Source: Lachnospiraceae bacterium (GTDB taxonomy: Bacteria; Bacillota; Clostridia; Lachnospirales; Lachnospiraceae). From it: a DNA stretch of 54,356 nucleotides. This document shows positions 1-9,592 of the stretch, one piece after another. The position numbers and the translations under genes were made by a program. The notes beneath the pieces were generated by a model. It was given only the letters and a program-made list of their open reading frames with translations, made no database searches and was not told the origin of the DNA. The stretch spans positions 1-54,356 of the forward strand of contig JAILJP010000013.1 in the NCBI GenBank assembly GCA_024694625.1, written 5' to 3'. Every line of letters starts with the position of its first letter. The stretch's first letter is position 1.

Positions 1-40
1 TTCTCTCATATATTTATCCTTTTCTATCATACATGAACAT

Positions 41-124
41 GCCACCGCGAGCAGGGGAGGGACCATAGCCCGAGGATAGCGAAAGCGTCGCAAGGGCTAT
101 GTGGGGTGCCCTGCGGGAGGTGGC
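41..124. repeat. GC-rich imperfect hairpin of 84 nt downstream of uvrB
   Basis: Three nested complementary segments are visible: GCCACC (41-46) with GGTGGC (119-124), GCAGGG (51-56) with CCCTGC (109-114), and CATAGCCC (64-71) with GGGCTATG (94-101). A GC-GAAA-GC mini-hairpin sits at the tip near 79-86. The block is far richer in GC than the flanking DNA and holds no credible coding frame. No T tract follows on either strand, so it is not a standard terminator. It could be a palindromic mobile repeat or a structured 3' end of the uvrB transcript. Confidence 0.6.
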
Positions 125-162
125 CAATCAACTTGATTGCAGAATTCATTAATAGTCGAATG

Positions 163-2148
163 TTACACCTGCATTTCACGCAACATGTTTTTCAACTCCA
201 CAATACGATCGCGATACTGCGCTGCCATTTCGAAGTTCAAATCTGCAGCAGCAGTCTCCATCTTTTTCTTCATCTTTGCAATCAGCTTCTCCAGTTCGTC
301 TGCAGACATCTCCTCTGGTGCACGGTTGGACTCCATCTCGTCCTTTGCCACTTCCTTGGAAATGGCAATTACTTCCCGCACCTTCTTTTCAATGGTCTTC
401 GGCGTAATACCGTTGGCTTCGTTGTACGCCATTTGAATTTCTCGACGACGAGCCGTTTCATCAATGGCCATTTTCATGGAATCCGTAATGGTATCCGCAT
501 ACATAATCACATGGCCCTTGGAATTTCGCGCCGCACGTCCGATGGTCTGAATCAGTGACCGCTCAGAACGAAGGAAGCCTTCCTTGTCCGCATCCAAAAT
601 CGCCACTAAGGTAATTTCCGGAATATCCAATCCCTCTCTTAGCAAATTGATTCCCACCAAAACGTCAAACACTCCCATTCGCAAATCACGAATTATTTCG
701 GAGCGTTCCAATGTATCAATATCAGAATGCAAATACTTTACCTTGATCCCCAATTCCTGTAAATAATCCGTCAAATCCTCTGCCATACGTTTGGTCAAAG
801 TGGTAATCAGGACTTTATTTCCATCCTTGGTTTCTTTCTTGATTTCAAATACCAAGTCATCAATCTGACCTTCCACCGGTCGCACATCGATGCTTGGATC
901 CAAAAGTCCCGTAGGACGAATCACCTGCTGAGCCCGGAGCATTTCATGTTCTTCCTCATAATCCCCTGGGGTTGCGGACACAAACAAGAGCTGATCCAAT
1001 TTACTTTCCCACTCTCCGAAATTCAACGGGCGGTTATCCAAGGCTGAGGGCAGACGAAATCCGTAATCCACCAATGTGCTTTTTCTGGATCTGTCTCCCG
1101 CATACATTCCCCGAATCTGAGGCACTGTCATGTGGGACTCATCAATAATCAAAAGATAATCATCCCCGAAATAATCCATCAAACACATAGGAGGTTCTCC
1201 CGGCTTTTGGTTAGTAAGATGGCGGGTGTAATTTTCAATACCACTGCAAAATCCTGTTTCCCTCATCATTTCCACATCAAAGTTGGTGCGTTCTGCAATT
1301 CTTTGCGCTTCAATAAGCTTTCCTTCGGATTTAAAGTAGGCAACCCGCTCTTTCAGTTCCTCTTCAATGGTCTCGCAGGCAGCTTTGATTCGATCTTGAG
1401 GCACCACATAATGAGACGCAGGGAAAATGGCAACGTGTTTTAGTTCCCGCTTTGCCCGACCGGTAATAATATCCGTTTCCGTAATGCGGTCAATCTCATC
1501 TCCGAAAAATTCGATACGATAAGAAAACTCCGATACGTTGGCAGGGATTACCTCCAACACATCTCCCCTTACTCGAAAGGTACCTCTGGTAAAGTCCATA
1601 TCGTTTCTCATATACTGCATATCAATCAGTTGGTGAATCACTTCGTCTCGGTCAATTTCCTGGCCTTCCCGCAAGGAAATCATCATATTTTCATAGTCAT
1701 CAGGACTACCAATTCCGTAAATACAGGAAACAGAGGAAACAACAATCACGTCTTTTCGTTCCGCCATGGAAGCTGTTGCAGAAAGACGTAGCTTATCAAT
1801 CTCATCATTAATAGCGGAATCCTTTGCAATGTAGGTATCCGTCTGAGGCACATAGGCTTCCGGCTGATAATAGTCATAGTAAGACACAAAATATTCCACC
1901 GCGTTCTCCGGGAAATACTCTTTCATCTCCCCATACAACTGTCCTGCCAAAGTCTTGTTATGGGAAATAATCAGCGTCGGCTTATTCAAGGCCGCAATGA
2001 CGTTTGCCATAGTAAATGTTTTTCCGGATCCCGTTACTCCCAAAAGGGTTTGCATCTGGTTTCCTTCTTTAAACCCATTTACCAATTCTTCAATTGCCTG
2101 GGGCTGATCCCCCGTGGGTTTGTAAGGGCTGTGTAGCTTAAACTCCAT
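163..2148 (-). CDS. uvrB: UvrABC excision repair helicase subunit UvrB
   Basis: UvrB is the damage-verification subunit of nucleotide excision repair: UvrA loads it on the lesion and it recruits UvrC for incision. The 661-residue length is normal. Walker A GVTGSGKT lies at residues 37-44, the DNA-clamping beta-hairpin region with YDYYQPEAY at about 91-99, the DESH helicase box near 335, and the C-terminal UVR coiled-coil (UvrC-binding) in the last 40 residues. The start follows AAGGAG with a short 4-nt gap. uvrA is not visible beside it. A TTGCAA-17-TAGATA promoter is possible just upstream; I saw no Gram-positive SOS box there. Confidence 0.97.
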   Translation of the reverse strand: MEFKLHSPYKPTGDQPQAIEELVNGFKEGNQMQTLLGVTGSGKTFTMANVIAALNKPTLIISHNKTLAGQLYGEMKEYFPENAVEYFVSYYDYYQPEAYVPQTDTYIAKDSAINDEIDKLRLSATASMAERKDVIVVSSVSCIYGIGSPDDYENMMISLREGQEIDRDEVIHQLIDMQYMRNDMDFTRGTFRVRGDVLEVIPANVSEFSYRIEFFGDEIDRITETDIITGRAKRELKHVAIFPASHYVVPQDRIKAACETIEEELKERVAYFKSEGKLIEAQRIAERTNFDVEMMRETGFCSGIENYTRHLTNQKPGEPPMCLMDYFGDDYLLIIDESHMTVPQIRGMYAGDRSRKSTLVDYGFRLPSALDNRPLNFGEWESKLDQLLFVSATPGDYEEEHEMLRAQQVIRPTGLLDPSIDVRPVEGQIDDLVFEIKKETKDGNKVLITTLTKRMAEDLTDYLQELGIKVKYLHSDIDTLERSEIIRDLRMGVFDVLVGINLLREGLDIPEITLVAILDADKEGFLRSERSLIQTIGRAARNSKGHVIMYADTITDSMKMAIDETARRREIQMAYNEANGITPKTIEKKVREVIAISKEVAKDEMESNRAPEEMSADELEKLIAKMKKKMETAAADLNFEMAAQYRDRIVELKNMLREMQV

Positions 2149-2186
2149 AACTCTCCTTGTATCTAACTACCATTCTCTAAAGTTGC

Positions 2187-2224
2187 AAAAAGGACGTAAG
2201 GAAACCTTCGTTTCCCTACATCCT
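2187..2224 (-). terminator. Rho-independent terminator of secA
   Basis: On the minus strand a stem with GGAAAC-GAAG-GTTTCC at its tip and flanking AGGA(U)GUA/UACGUCCU pairing is followed by five T. It lies 38 bp past the secA stop and before the uvrB start, so secA and uvrB are probably separate transcription units. Confidence 0.8.
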
Positions 2225-2261
2225 ATTTCCTCATTATTTCTACTCCGTTTATCTGTACACT

Positions 2262-4832
2262 TTATGCCATACGGCCGTGACAGTTTTTATATTTCTTTCC
2301 ACTTCCGCAAGGACAAGGATCATTGGGATATATCTTGGGAGCTTTTCTCTTCTTCGGTCCGGATGAAGCAGTTTCATCCTTGTTGGTTCCTGTTACCTTT
2401 GCCTGTTCCTCACGTTCCACTTTCTTTTCGATACGAATTCGATACAACATAGTAATCGTATCGGTACGGATGGCTTCATTCATGGCGTCTACCATGTCAT
2501 AACTTGCCATCTTGTATTCGTCAACAGGGTTTCTCTGTCCGTATGCCTGTAAACCAATACCCTGACGAAGCTGATCCATGTCATCAATTTCTTCCATCCA
2601 CTTACGGTCGATTACACGAAGTAAAATAACACGCTCAATTTCACGGAAGGTATCCGCATCCGGGAATTCCTTCTCTTTTGCATCGTAAAGCTGAAGTGCT
2701 TCTTCATAAAGTTTATCTTTTAATTCGGAAGCGGTCTTAATATCAGCAATGCGCTCTTCGGTAATTGGTTTCAAAGGAATCACCGGTAAAATAACACGGG
2801 TAAGTTCGGAAGCATCCCAGTTGTCTCTTCCGGTTGCATCACTGACACAAATATCTACAAGTTCATCTAATTTGGTTCGAATCATATCCAAAATCTGATT
2901 CTTCATGTTTTCACCGTGCAATACACGACGACGCTGTGCATAAACCAATTCTCTTTGTTCATTCATAACCTGATCGTATTCCAACAGGTTTTTACGAATT
3001 GCAAAGTTGTTGCTTTCAATCTTTCTCTGGGCACGCTCGATAGCATCAGACAACATCTTGTGCTGGATTTCTTCGCCCTCCTGAACTCCAAGAGAGTTGA
3101 AGGTGGAAATCAAACGCTCGGAACCAAACAAACGCATTAAATCATCTTCTAAGGAAATGTAGAACTTAGATTCACCCACATCACCCTGACGACCGGAACG
3201 ACCACGCAACTGGTTATCAATTCGGCGAGACTCATGACGTTCAGTACCGATAATCTTTAATCCCCCTGCTGCTCTTGCCTCATCATCAATCTTAATATCC
3301 GTACCACGACCTGCCATATTGGTAGCAATGGTAACAGCTCCGTGAACACCGGCTTCTGCAACAATCTCAGCTTCCTTTTCATGGAACTTTGCATTTAATA
3401 CGTTATGAGGAATGCCTTCTTTGGAAAGCATCTTACTGATCAATTCGGAAACCTCAATGGTAATGGTACCAACCAATACCGGCTGTCCCTTTGCATGTGC
3501 GGCTTTTACTTCCTCAACAATTGCTTTGTATTTTTCCTTCTTGGTTTTGTAAACCGCATCGTTTTCATCAATTCTTTGAACCGGTTTGTTGGTGGGGATT
3601 TCCACTACATCCATTCCGTAAATATCACGGAATTCCTGTTCTTCTGTAAGAGCAGTACCTGTCATACCTGCCTTTTTGTCATACTTGTTAAAGAAGTTCT
3701 GGAAGGTAATGTTTGCCAAAGTCATGCTCTCACGTTTTACCTTCACATGTTCCTTTGCCTCAATTGCCTGATGCAATCCATCGGAATAACGACGGCCCGG
3801 CATAATACGTCCTGTAAAGGAATCTACAATCAATACCTGATCGTCTTTTACTACGTAATCCTGATCTCTGTGCATTAAGTTGTGAGCACGCAAAGCCAAA
3901 ATAACGTTGTGCTGGATTTCAAGGTTTTCAGGATCCGCAAGGTTGTCGATTTTAAAGAAGTTTTCTACCTTCTTAACACCTTCCTGCGTCAGGTTTACTA
4001 CCTTGTCCTTTTCTCCTACGATAAAGTCTCCTGTCTCTTCCTGTTCAATACCCATAATGGCATCTACTTTGGAGAATTCCGGTAAATCGTCTCCTCGTTT
4101 TAACTGACGAGCGAGAACGTCACACATTTCATAAAGTCTGGTGGACTTTCCACTCTGTCCGGAAATAATCAAAGGTGTCCGGGCCTCATCGATTAATACG
4201 GAATCCACCTCATCGATGATACAGAAGTGCAAATCTCTTTGTACCATCTGCTCTTCCCGAACTACCATGTTGTCACGCAAATAATCAAAGCCCAATTCGT
4301 TATTGGTAATATAGGTAATATCACAGTTATAAGCTTCTTGGCGCTCTTCTCTGGACATATCATTTAAAACACATCCAACCTTTAAGCCCAGGAATTCATG
4401 AACCTGTCCCATCCATGCCGCATCACGCTTTGCCAAATAATCGTTTACCGTAACGATTTGAACACCCTTTTCTTCCAAGGCATTCAAATATGCAGGCAAC
4501 GTGGAAACCAAAGTCTTTCCTTCACCGGTTTTCATTTCTGCGATTCGTCCCTGGTGCAAAATAATTCCACCAATCAACTGTACTCGGAAATGTTCCATTC
4601 CCAATACACGTCTGGCTGCCTCACGAACAACCGCATAGGCTTCCGGTAAAATATCGTCCAAGGTCTTTCCTTCTTTTAACTGACCTTTAAAATAATCTGT
4701 TTTGTTTCTCAACTCTTCGTCTGACAATGCAACCATCTCATCACGAAGAGATTCAATCTTATCTACAATGGGATATATTCTCTTTAATTCTCTCTCACTG
4801 TGTGTCCCAAAAATTGAAGTAATAATACTCAT
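2262..4832 (-). CDS. secA: Preprotein translocase ATPase SecA
   Basis: SecA is the motor ATPase that drives unfolded preproteins through SecYEG. The protein of about 856 residues has nucleotide-binding fold 1 with TGEGKT near residues 102-107, DEVDS and DEART in the first third, the preprotein cross-linking and NBF2 regions with MAGRGTDI, and a C-terminal zinc-binding SEC-C tail with CPCGSG followed by CH. I chose the ATG at 4832 (MSIITSIFG) because AAGGAG stands 7 nt before it; an in-frame upstream start would add 13 unconserved residues. In many Clostridia hpf and secA are neighbours; here they are 8.5 kb apart. Confidence 0.97.
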   Translation of the reverse strand: MSIITSIFGTHSERELKRIYPIVDKIESLRDEMVALSDEELRNKTDYFKGQLKEGKTLDDILPEAYAVVREAARRVLGMEHFRVQLIGGIILHQGRIAEMKTGEGKTLVSTLPAYLNALEEKGVQIVTVNDYLAKRDAAWMGQVHEFLGLKVGCVLNDMSREERQEAYNCDITYITNNELGFDYLRDNMVVREEQMVQRDLHFCIIDEVDSVLIDEARTPLIISGQSGKSTRLYEMCDVLARQLKRGDDLPEFSKVDAIMGIEQEETGDFIVGEKDKVVNLTQEGVKKVENFFKIDNLADPENLEIQHNVILALRAHNLMHRDQDYVVKDDQVLIVDSFTGRIMPGRRYSDGLHQAIEAKEHVKVKRESMTLANITFQNFFNKYDKKAGMTGTALTEEQEFRDIYGMDVVEIPTNKPVQRIDENDAVYKTKKEKYKAIVEEVKAAHAKGQPVLVGTITIEVSELISKMLSKEGIPHNVLNAKFHEKEAEIVAEAGVHGAVTIATNMAGRGTDIKIDDEARAAGGLKIIGTERHESRRIDNQLRGRSGRQGDVGESKFYISLEDDLMRLFGSERLISTFNSLGVQEGEEIQHKMLSDAIERAQRKIESNNFAIRKNLLEYDQVMNEQRELVYAQRRRVLHGENMKNQILDMIRTKLDELVDICVSDATGRDNWDASELTRVILPVIPLKPITEERIADIKTASELKDKLYEEALQLYDAKEKEFPDADTFREIERVILLRVIDRKWMEEIDDMDQLRQGIGLQAYGQRNPVDEYKMASYDMVDAMNEAIRTDTITMLYRIRIEKKVEREEQAKVTGTNKDETASSGPKKRKAPKIYPNDPCPCGSGKKYKNCHGRMA

Positions 4833-4879
4833 TTCCTTGCTCCTTTGTCTTTGCCGTATAACGGCACTCATACCCCGCT

Positions 4880-4908
4880 ATTTTACCACGATTAGGCTGC
4901 TGTCACAA
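4880..4908 (-). promoter_or_regulatory. Vegetative promoter of secA
   Basis: TTGTGA (-35, 4903-4908) and TAAAAT (-10, 4880-4885) are separated by 17 nt, with an extended TGG before the -10. The predicted leader of about 40 nt contains the small hairpin TGCCGT-TAT-ACGGCA before the ribosome binding site. Confidence 0.65.
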
Positions 4909-5125
4909 CCTTTGGAAATATTAAATTTTAATTAATTTCAAGACAGATGTGGAACTTTTTCGGCTCAATTCTCTCCCGCAAAATTTCTTTTTTTGTATAC
5001 ATTCCAAATTGTGTCCCGTAATATTGGGCACCACAAGATATTGTTTCTATTGTATTGAATTGTCTGATTTTATGAATAATTTATGCATTTTTCCACAATT
5101 CAGAATTAGTTGTCAAAAAATTCTA

Positions 5126-5154
5126 TTGACATTCCTTGGAAACGGGGTTAGTAT
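5126..5154 (+). promoter_or_regulatory. Strong sigma-A promoter of the 5.2-kb structured RNA
   Basis: A consensus TTGACA (5126-5131), a 17-nt spacer and TAGTAT (5149-5154) predict transcription from about A5161. No gene follows on the plus strand before the convergent CgeB-like gene, which points to an untranslated RNA. Confidence 0.8.
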
Positions 5155-5160
5155 GAAATC

Positions 5161-5498
5161 ACAAAGAAACCACTTCCCAAATCGGAATTGACGGGAGGCG
5201 GAGGAACTCGTTCATAGCAAGAAGGGAGGCTTTTAGCGAAGAAACTATAACCATTATTACAAGCCAGAGTCTAGCTGGTGAATTCTAGACACGATAAGGA
5301 ATCCGGAGACAAGCTCTTAGACAAAGGCTGTTTTAGCCATGAAGGTAAAGAGAAAGAGGATATGTAGCCATAGCGATTTCTCATCGGAAACAGGAGGTAT
5401 TGTCCAGATGGACAAAATAGAAGTACAATTGAAGGAATAGACGGGATCCGGTGTAAGGATTCCGTCTATTTCAGTTTACTTATCTTTATTCTTTTTTA
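5161..5498 (+). ncRNA. Structured non-coding RNA, possibly a raiA-motif RNA
   Basis: A transcript of about 310-340 nt is framed by a consensus promoter and a terminator hairpin (5436-5471). It contains clear local stems: GTCTAG/CTAGAC, CTCTT/AAGAG enclosing GGCT/AGCC, and TGTCC-AGA-TGGACA. It is rich in unpaired purine tracts such as GGGAGGC and GCGAAGAAAC, typical of large structured RNAs. It does not match tmRNA, RNase P, 6S or SRP RNA as far as I can judge. The raiA-motif RNA of Firmicutes, found near hpf/raiA and neighbours, is my best guess from size, sequence texture and context (next to secA), but I cannot confirm it by eye. A 10-codon frame at 5408-5440 with an upstream AGGAGG is probably part of the RNA fold. 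Confidence 0.65.
5436..5498 (+). terminator. Terminator of the structured RNA
   Basis: AATAGACGGGATCC pairs with GGATTCCGTCTATT around a 7-nt loop. The one non-Watson-Crick pair is G-U in the plus-strand RNA but A-C on the other strand, and a T-rich stretch follows on the plus side only. Both facts assign the RNA to the plus strand. Confidence 0.75.
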
Positions 5499-6703
5499 GA
5501 AATCTTTTTTACTAGTTCTATCCATTTTGAGCCATGTATTTCCCAAGTATAGTTTTCTTTCCATAGCTTGTATCCATTAGAAGCAATCTGACTAATTTGC
5601 TCTTGGGGCTGTGCCGAGAGCTCCTCTAAAACACTCTCTAGATTCTTCCTTTTGTACAAAACAATATTATCTCCTTCCACCAAGTCCTCTTCAAGTCCGA
5701 GAAACATATCTGATACGCAAAGACAGCCATTTGCCATAGCAGAAGATACACGATCGTGGAATCCACTGTGAAACAGTGGATTTACGTCAAAGACTTTTTG
5801 ATAAGCGTTCATAACTTCAAAAGAACGACTCATGCTACAGCCTCTTTTTACAGAGACGTTGGAATACTCCCCAATACCTGTGGACTCCCAGCCTTCTCCC
5901 ACCACATCTATCTTCTCACCACTTTCAACAAGAATGGTCAACAAATCCAGTCTCCGCTCATTCCTCTTCTTTCGATCCACCAAGAACATATGATTTAAAA
6001 GCTCCGGAAATCCGGAAAGCTCATATACATCCTGAATATACTCCACTATCTCATCTTCACTTTTTGCCCCACTGTAGTTGGTTAAAAGTTTTGTCAACTC
6101 TTCCTCGATGGGACGTTTCTCCACATTCCAAGACTCATATAAATCCAACGCCAATTGATAAGTGGCATTGTTTATTTCATTCCTCAAACGCTGGATTCTG
6201 TGGGTGATATCATCATCCAATAGATAGGTTCCCAAAAACAAATAAGCTTTCTTTCTGTCCTCAAATCTGTTTGTCATCAAAGCCTTTGTACCAGCCAATG
6301 GCAAGCAGAATACATCCGACAAATTGGGATAATACTTTTTCATATAAGCGCAATGATACGCATCAATCCCCACCGCATAATATCTTTTTAAAGGAATCTG
6401 TAAGCCAGGATGATGATACAGCGGATGATCCACAATATAATTAAAAAAAGGAGCATCTATTAAATCCAGAATTCGACGGTTGTTTTCATCCACCAGATAT
6501 GGCAGTTTCGAATTAATATCTATAATGGCATCAAATCTTTGACCAATATATTGTTCCAATTCAGAAAAATCCGCCTGATCTCCAAAGAAATCAAGACGGA
6601 CTACTTCCACACCGGCTCTTTCCAACGCTTCCTGCATACGATCCAGGAAAAAAGATCCGGAAAAATAACATAATTCTCTTGTACCGGCAATCAGAATCTT
6701 CAT
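5486..6703 (-). CDS. CgeB-like glycosyltransferase family protein
   Basis: The 405-residue protein begins with a Rossmann-like MKILIAGTREL and ends with a family-1 type glycosyltransferase domain: FHDRVSSAMANG...VSDMFLGLEED...NIVLYKRKNLESVLEEL (about residues 320-375), as in CgeB/spore-coat and DUF3880-type transferases. The sugar donor and acceptor are unknown. Its ATG overlaps the map stop by one base (TAATG), so it is translationally coupled and lies last in the operon. An in-frame upstream start is rejected because it would lie inside map. No signal peptide or membrane segment is visible. Confidence 0.75.
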   Translation of the reverse strand: MKILIAGTRELCYFSGSFFLDRMQEALERAGVEVVRLDFFGDQADFSELEQYIGQRFDAIIDINSKLPYLVDENNRRILDLIDAPFFNYIVDHPLYHHPGLQIPLKRYYAVGIDAYHCAYMKKYYPNLSDVFCLPLAGTKALMTNRFEDRKKAYLFLGTYLLDDDITHRIQRLRNEINNATYQLALDLYESWNVEKRPIEEELTKLLTNYSGAKSEDEIVEYIQDVYELSGFPELLNHMFLVDRKKRNERRLDLLTILVESGEKIDVVGEGWESTGIGEYSNVSVKRGCSMSRSFEVMNAYQKVFDVNPLFHSGFHDRVSSAMANGCLCVSDMFLGLEEDLVEGDNIVLYKRKNLESVLEELSAQPQEQISQIASNGYKLWKENYTWEIHGSKWIELVKKISKKE

Positions 6704-7572
6704 TAGTAAGAAATAACCTCTGCTCCTTCTTCCGTAACCAAAATCTGGTATTCCCACTGTGCAGACGGCATACCATCCATCGTATAAACTTCCCAATTGT
6801 TTTCTTTATCGGTAAAAATCTGAGCAGTTCCCATGTTCACCATAGGTTCAATGGTAAACATCATTCCGGGAACCATAAGCATATCTTCTCCTGCATTGCT
6901 GCAGTAGCCTACCCAAGGTTCTTCATGGAATTCCAAACCAACGCCATGGCCACCGATTTCACGAACCACAGAGTAACCGTTCTTTTCTGCGTGCTCATGG
7001 ATTACCTGTGCCATATCTCCCAAAAATGTCCAAGGCTTTACAGCCGCAAGTCCCAAATCACAACACTCTTTTGTAACTTCCACCAAGCGTTTCTTTTCCT
7101 CGCTGACATTTCCAATCATAAACATTCTAGAGGAGTCAGAAAAATAACCGTCCAAAATAGTGGAGCAATCTACATTCACGATATCTCCATCTTTTAAGAT
7201 CACATCCTTAGAAGGAATACCATGGCAAACCTGATCGTTTACAGAAGTACAAACGCTCTTAGGGAATCCCTCATAATTCAAAGGAGCTGGAATACCACCC
7301 ATCTTTTTGGTGGTTTCATATACGATATCATCAATTTCCTGCGTATTCATTCCGGCACAAATCGCTTCTCCAACTGCATCCAAACAAGCCATATTAATAG
7401 CTGCAGACTCTTTAATCTTTGCCACCTGTTCCGGTGTTTTAATCATGTCATGATGAGGAACAATATGTCCCTGCAAAGCAAATGCCTCAATTCTTTTGTC
7501 AAAACGCTCGTGGCACTGTTTATACTTTCTTCCACTGCCACACCAGCATGCATCATTTCTACCAAGTTTCAT
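6703..7572 (-). CDS. map: Type I methionine aminopeptidase with N-terminal SEC-C zinc motif
   Basis: Removes the initiator methionine from nascent chains. The pita-bread metal ligands are all present: D135 (VDCS), D146 (FSD), H209 (GGHG), E242 (TIEP) and E274 (WEYQ), plus the substrate-binding H117 (CHGIP). The first 25 residues carry a SEC-C zinc motif (CWCGSG...CH), as in SecA tails; it may help dock the enzyme at the ribosome. At 289 residues it is longer than the minimal 250-residue enzyme because of this extension. It lies 32 bp after the foldase-like gene and overlaps the next gene by one base. Confidence 0.95.
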   Translation of the reverse strand: MKLGRNDACWCGSGRKYKQCHERFDKRIEAFALQGHIVPHHDMIKTPEQVAKIKESAAINMACLDAVGEAICAGMNTQEIDDIVYETTKKMGGIPAPLNYEGFPKSVCTSVNDQVCHGIPSKDVILKDGDIVNVDCSTILDGYFSDSSRMFMIGNVSEEKKRLVEVTKECCDLGLAAVKPWTFLGDMAQVIHEHAEKNGYSVVREIGGHGVGLEFHEEPWVGYCSNAGEDMLMVPGMMFTIEPMVNMGTAQIFTDKENNWEVYTMDGMPSAQWEYQILVTEEGAEVISY

Positions 7573-7604
7573 TGTTTTACCTTCTTTTCTATTATTATTT
7601 CCAC

Positions 7605-8315
7605 TTACTTTTCATCCCCAAGGCTGATTTGTTCATCATGGACCAAGGTGATGTTTCCAAAATTAATGCGGTCCCACACCTTGTGATTCACCTTTACCTT
7701 GATATCATTTTCTTTCAGCCACTGCTCATAATCATATCCGTCATAACTATAGGCAGCATATGTCGTCCCCTGCTCCACAGCCATCTTCTGCTGAAACTTT
7801 TCCGCAAGAGCGATCTTTCCCATGGCTGCATTTATGGTCTCGTAAGAAACCGGAAGGTTTTCCTTTTGTTCGTCGTACAAATCTTCCCAAAAATCCGTAC
7901 GTCTGCTTTCCAAGAGTTCCTTTTCCTCTTCCGTCAACGCCATTCCGCATTTTAGGGCCTCATCATAGAATAAATAATCATGAACAGCCATATTCATAGC
8001 CGTTTCCTGAGCTTTTAACTTTATAAAGACCTGATTGGTATGAACGTTCCAAAAGGACATGGGATTCTCTTCGTCATAGACTCTGGCTTTTTCTTCCACA
8101 GAATGTTCTTCGTACAAAACATAAAAAGCCAAATCCTCTAAGGTCAATTCCTGTACGCCGACTTTTACTGCTGTTTTATCCAGATTTTCCGCATAAATCA
8201 AAGACTGTCTGGATTGGTATCCCATAAGGGCCACCAAAACCATGGCAGACACCAATGTGATAATCACCAATACCCGAATGATACGATCCGATGTTTTCTT
8301 TTTGGCACCTTTCAT
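7605..8315 (-). CDS. Membrane-anchored hypothetical protein, SurA/PrsA-N-like
   Basis: The 236-residue protein has a basic N-terminus (MKGAKKKTSDR) and one membrane anchor at about residues 14-32, followed by an extracytoplasmic helical region. Patterns such as VGVQELTLEDLAFYVLYEE, and ALTEEEKELLESRRTDF resemble the N-terminal helical domain of SurA/PrsA-type foldases, but no parvulin catalytic domain follows. The start at 8315 is set by AAGGAG 7 nt upstream. It lies 10 bp behind the NlpC/P60 hydrolase gene, so it may help fold or regulate an exported partner; that is inference. Confidence 0.6.
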   Translation of the reverse strand: MKGAKKKTSDRIIRVLVIITLVSAMVLVALMGYQSRQSLIYAENLDKTAVKVGVQELTLEDLAFYVLYEEHSVEEKARVYDEENPMSFWNVHTNQVFIKLKAQETAMNMAVHDYLFYDEALKCGMALTEEEKELLESRRTDFWEDLYDEQKENLPVSYETINAAMGKIALAEKFQQKMAVEQGTTYAAYSYDGYDYEQWLKENDIKVKVNHKVWDRINFGNITLVHDEQISLGDEK

Positions 8316-8325
8316 GGCAAACTCC

Positions 8326-9462
8326 TTAAACGACACGGCGAATTGCCACAATCGGTTTGCAGGTAACAGATCTGTTTGCCGTAATGCCCGCTCGGGAACT
8401 CTGTGCCTCTACTATAACGCCACCGCCGGCATAAATACCAACGTGTCCGGCGTAACAAACAATATCGCCGGGCTGAATGTTATTGTAACTAACCGCCTGT
8501 CCTACAGAACGAAGGGCTGCGGAATTCCTTGAGCCAGAAAGATTAATACCGAAATGGGCATATACCTGCACTACAAATCCGGAACAGTCGCATCCGTTGG
8601 TCAGGGAGTTTCCACCCCATACATAGGGATTTCCCACAAACTGCATGGCATAGGATACTACAGAGGAACCTCCGATATTGGTAGCCGGCGAAGGGTTGCT
8701 ATCCGGAGTAGAGGGAGTATTAGAAGAACTTCCCGAATCCGAAGAATCTGAGCTTGAACTTCCGCCAGAAGGTGTTACCGCTGCCGCGTTTGCTGCCGCT
8801 TCCTCCGCTGCTCTTCTTGCTGCTTCTTCCTCCGCTGCTTTTCTTGCAGCTTCCCTTGCAGCTTCCAACTGCTCATCAAAGTCTTCCATCTGACTTTGCT
8901 TGGCAGCAATCATGCTATTTAAAGAGGACTGCTTGGCACTGAGTGTGCTCTTTTGACTTTGAAGAGATGCCTTCTCAGTCTCTAAAGAGGACTGCATTTC
9001 TCCAATTTCTACCTGAGTGGCTTCATAGGATTCCAAAAGGGTCCGGTCGTATTCATAAACCGCATTGGCATACTCCACACGATTCAAAAAATCAGATAAA
9101 CTTCCGGATTCCAGAAACATGGTCAAAATGCTTTGTTCGCCCTGTTCATACATGTATTTCATACGAAGCTTCATCTGCTGATACTGTTTTTCCTCAGCTG
9201 CCTGAGCCGCTTCCAACTCCACTTGGAGTTCGGCAATCTCAGCTTCGCAATCTGAAATCTCTGCTTCCAAACTGTCAATCTCCGTAAGCAAACTGACAAG
9301 TTCAGAATCCAAAGAATCAATTTCTTCCTGAAGGTTTTCCTTTTCCTCTTCCAATTCACTGACACTCTTTGCTGCGAACACCACCTGCTGAGATGAGGCA
9401 ACCGCCAAAGTCGTCGCTAAAAGAAGAGCGATATATCTTTTTTTATTTGAAAACAATCCCAT
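8326..9462 (-). CDS. Secreted NlpC/P60 peptidoglycan hydrolase with coiled-coil (PcsB/CwlO type)
   Basis: A D,L-endopeptidase-type cell-wall hydrolase. A signal peptide occupies residues 1-30 (cut near VFAA). Residues about 31-215 form a long heptad coiled coil rich in Glu, Leu and Ala, as in PcsB and CwlO, which bind FtsEX. A Ser/Pro/Gly linker (about 225-265) leads to the NlpC/P60 domain with catalytic Cys in CDCSGF and His in GHVGIY. Length 378 fits the family. First gene of the operon with the foldase-like protein, map and the glycosyltransferase. Confidence 0.93.
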   Translation of the reverse strand: MGLFSNKKRYIALLLATTLAVASSQQVVFAAKSVSELEEEKENLQEEIDSLDSELVSLLTEIDSLEAEISDCEAEIAELQVELEAAQAAEEKQYQQMKLRMKYMYEQGEQSILTMFLESGSLSDFLNRVEYANAVYEYDRTLLESYEATQVEIGEMQSSLETEKASLQSQKSTLSAKQSSLNSMIAAKQSQMEDFDEQLEAAREAARKAAEEEAARRAAEEAAANAAAVTPSGGSSSSDSSDSGSSSNTPSTPDSNPSPATNIGGSSVVSYAMQFVGNPYVWGGNSLTNGCDCSGFVVQVYAHFGINLSGSRNSAALRSVGQAVSYNNIQPGDIVCYAGHVGIYAGGGVIVEAQSSRAGITANRSVTCKPIVAIRRVV

Positions 9463-9481
9463 GTTTTTTCTCCTAATATAA

Positions 9482-9534
9482 TTGTAGACAATCTACCACA
9501 ATTATAATATTAAAAAAGCCTTTGTTTTTCAAGT
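9482..9534 (-). promoter_or_regulatory. Promoter of the NlpC/P60 operon with an inverted repeat at the start site
   Basis: TTGAAA, a 17-nt spacer and TATTAT are followed immediately by TATAAT, giving two overlapping -10 choices. Just downstream lies an inverted repeat of about 22 bp with arms ATTGT-GTAGA and TCTAC-ACAAT. It could be an operator or a 5' hairpin. No known regulator consensus is recognised. Confidence 0.5.
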
Positions 9535-9541
9535 TTTGTGC

Positions 9542-9583
9542 AAAAAGAAAGGTCTTTTCCCCAATTTTGGAGAAAAGACCTTT
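9542..9583 (-). terminator. Terminator of veg
   Basis: AAAGGTCTTTTCTCC pairs with GGGGAAAAGACCTTT around AAAATT, followed by CTTTTTG on the minus strand. It separates veg from the NlpC/P60 operon. Confidence 0.85.
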
Positions 9584-9592
9584 AACCTCTCA

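Noticed and set aside
106-558. Open frame on the plus strand over the uvrB 3' end
   Set aside because: It is antisense to uvrB, has no ribosome binding site and unlikely composition.
2187-2224. Possible LexA (SOS) box before uvrB
   Set aside because: The GGAAAC/GTTTCC symmetry belongs to the secA terminator and does not fit the Gram-positive CGAAC-n4-GTTCG consensus.
4872-5125. Search for prfB or another gene upstream of secA
   Set aside because: No coding frame on either strand beyond short AT-rich stretches; the space holds only the secA and RNA promoters.
5408-5440. 10-codon frame with AGGAGG upstream inside the 5.2-kb RNA
   Set aside because: Too short to support, and its ATG lies in the TGTCC/GGACA stem; more likely part of the RNA fold. 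Kept only as a note in the RNA entry.
8678-8893. Plus-strand frame rich in Ala/Ser opposite the NlpC/P60 linker
   Set aside because: Shadow of a low-complexity, alanine-rich coding region; no start signals.
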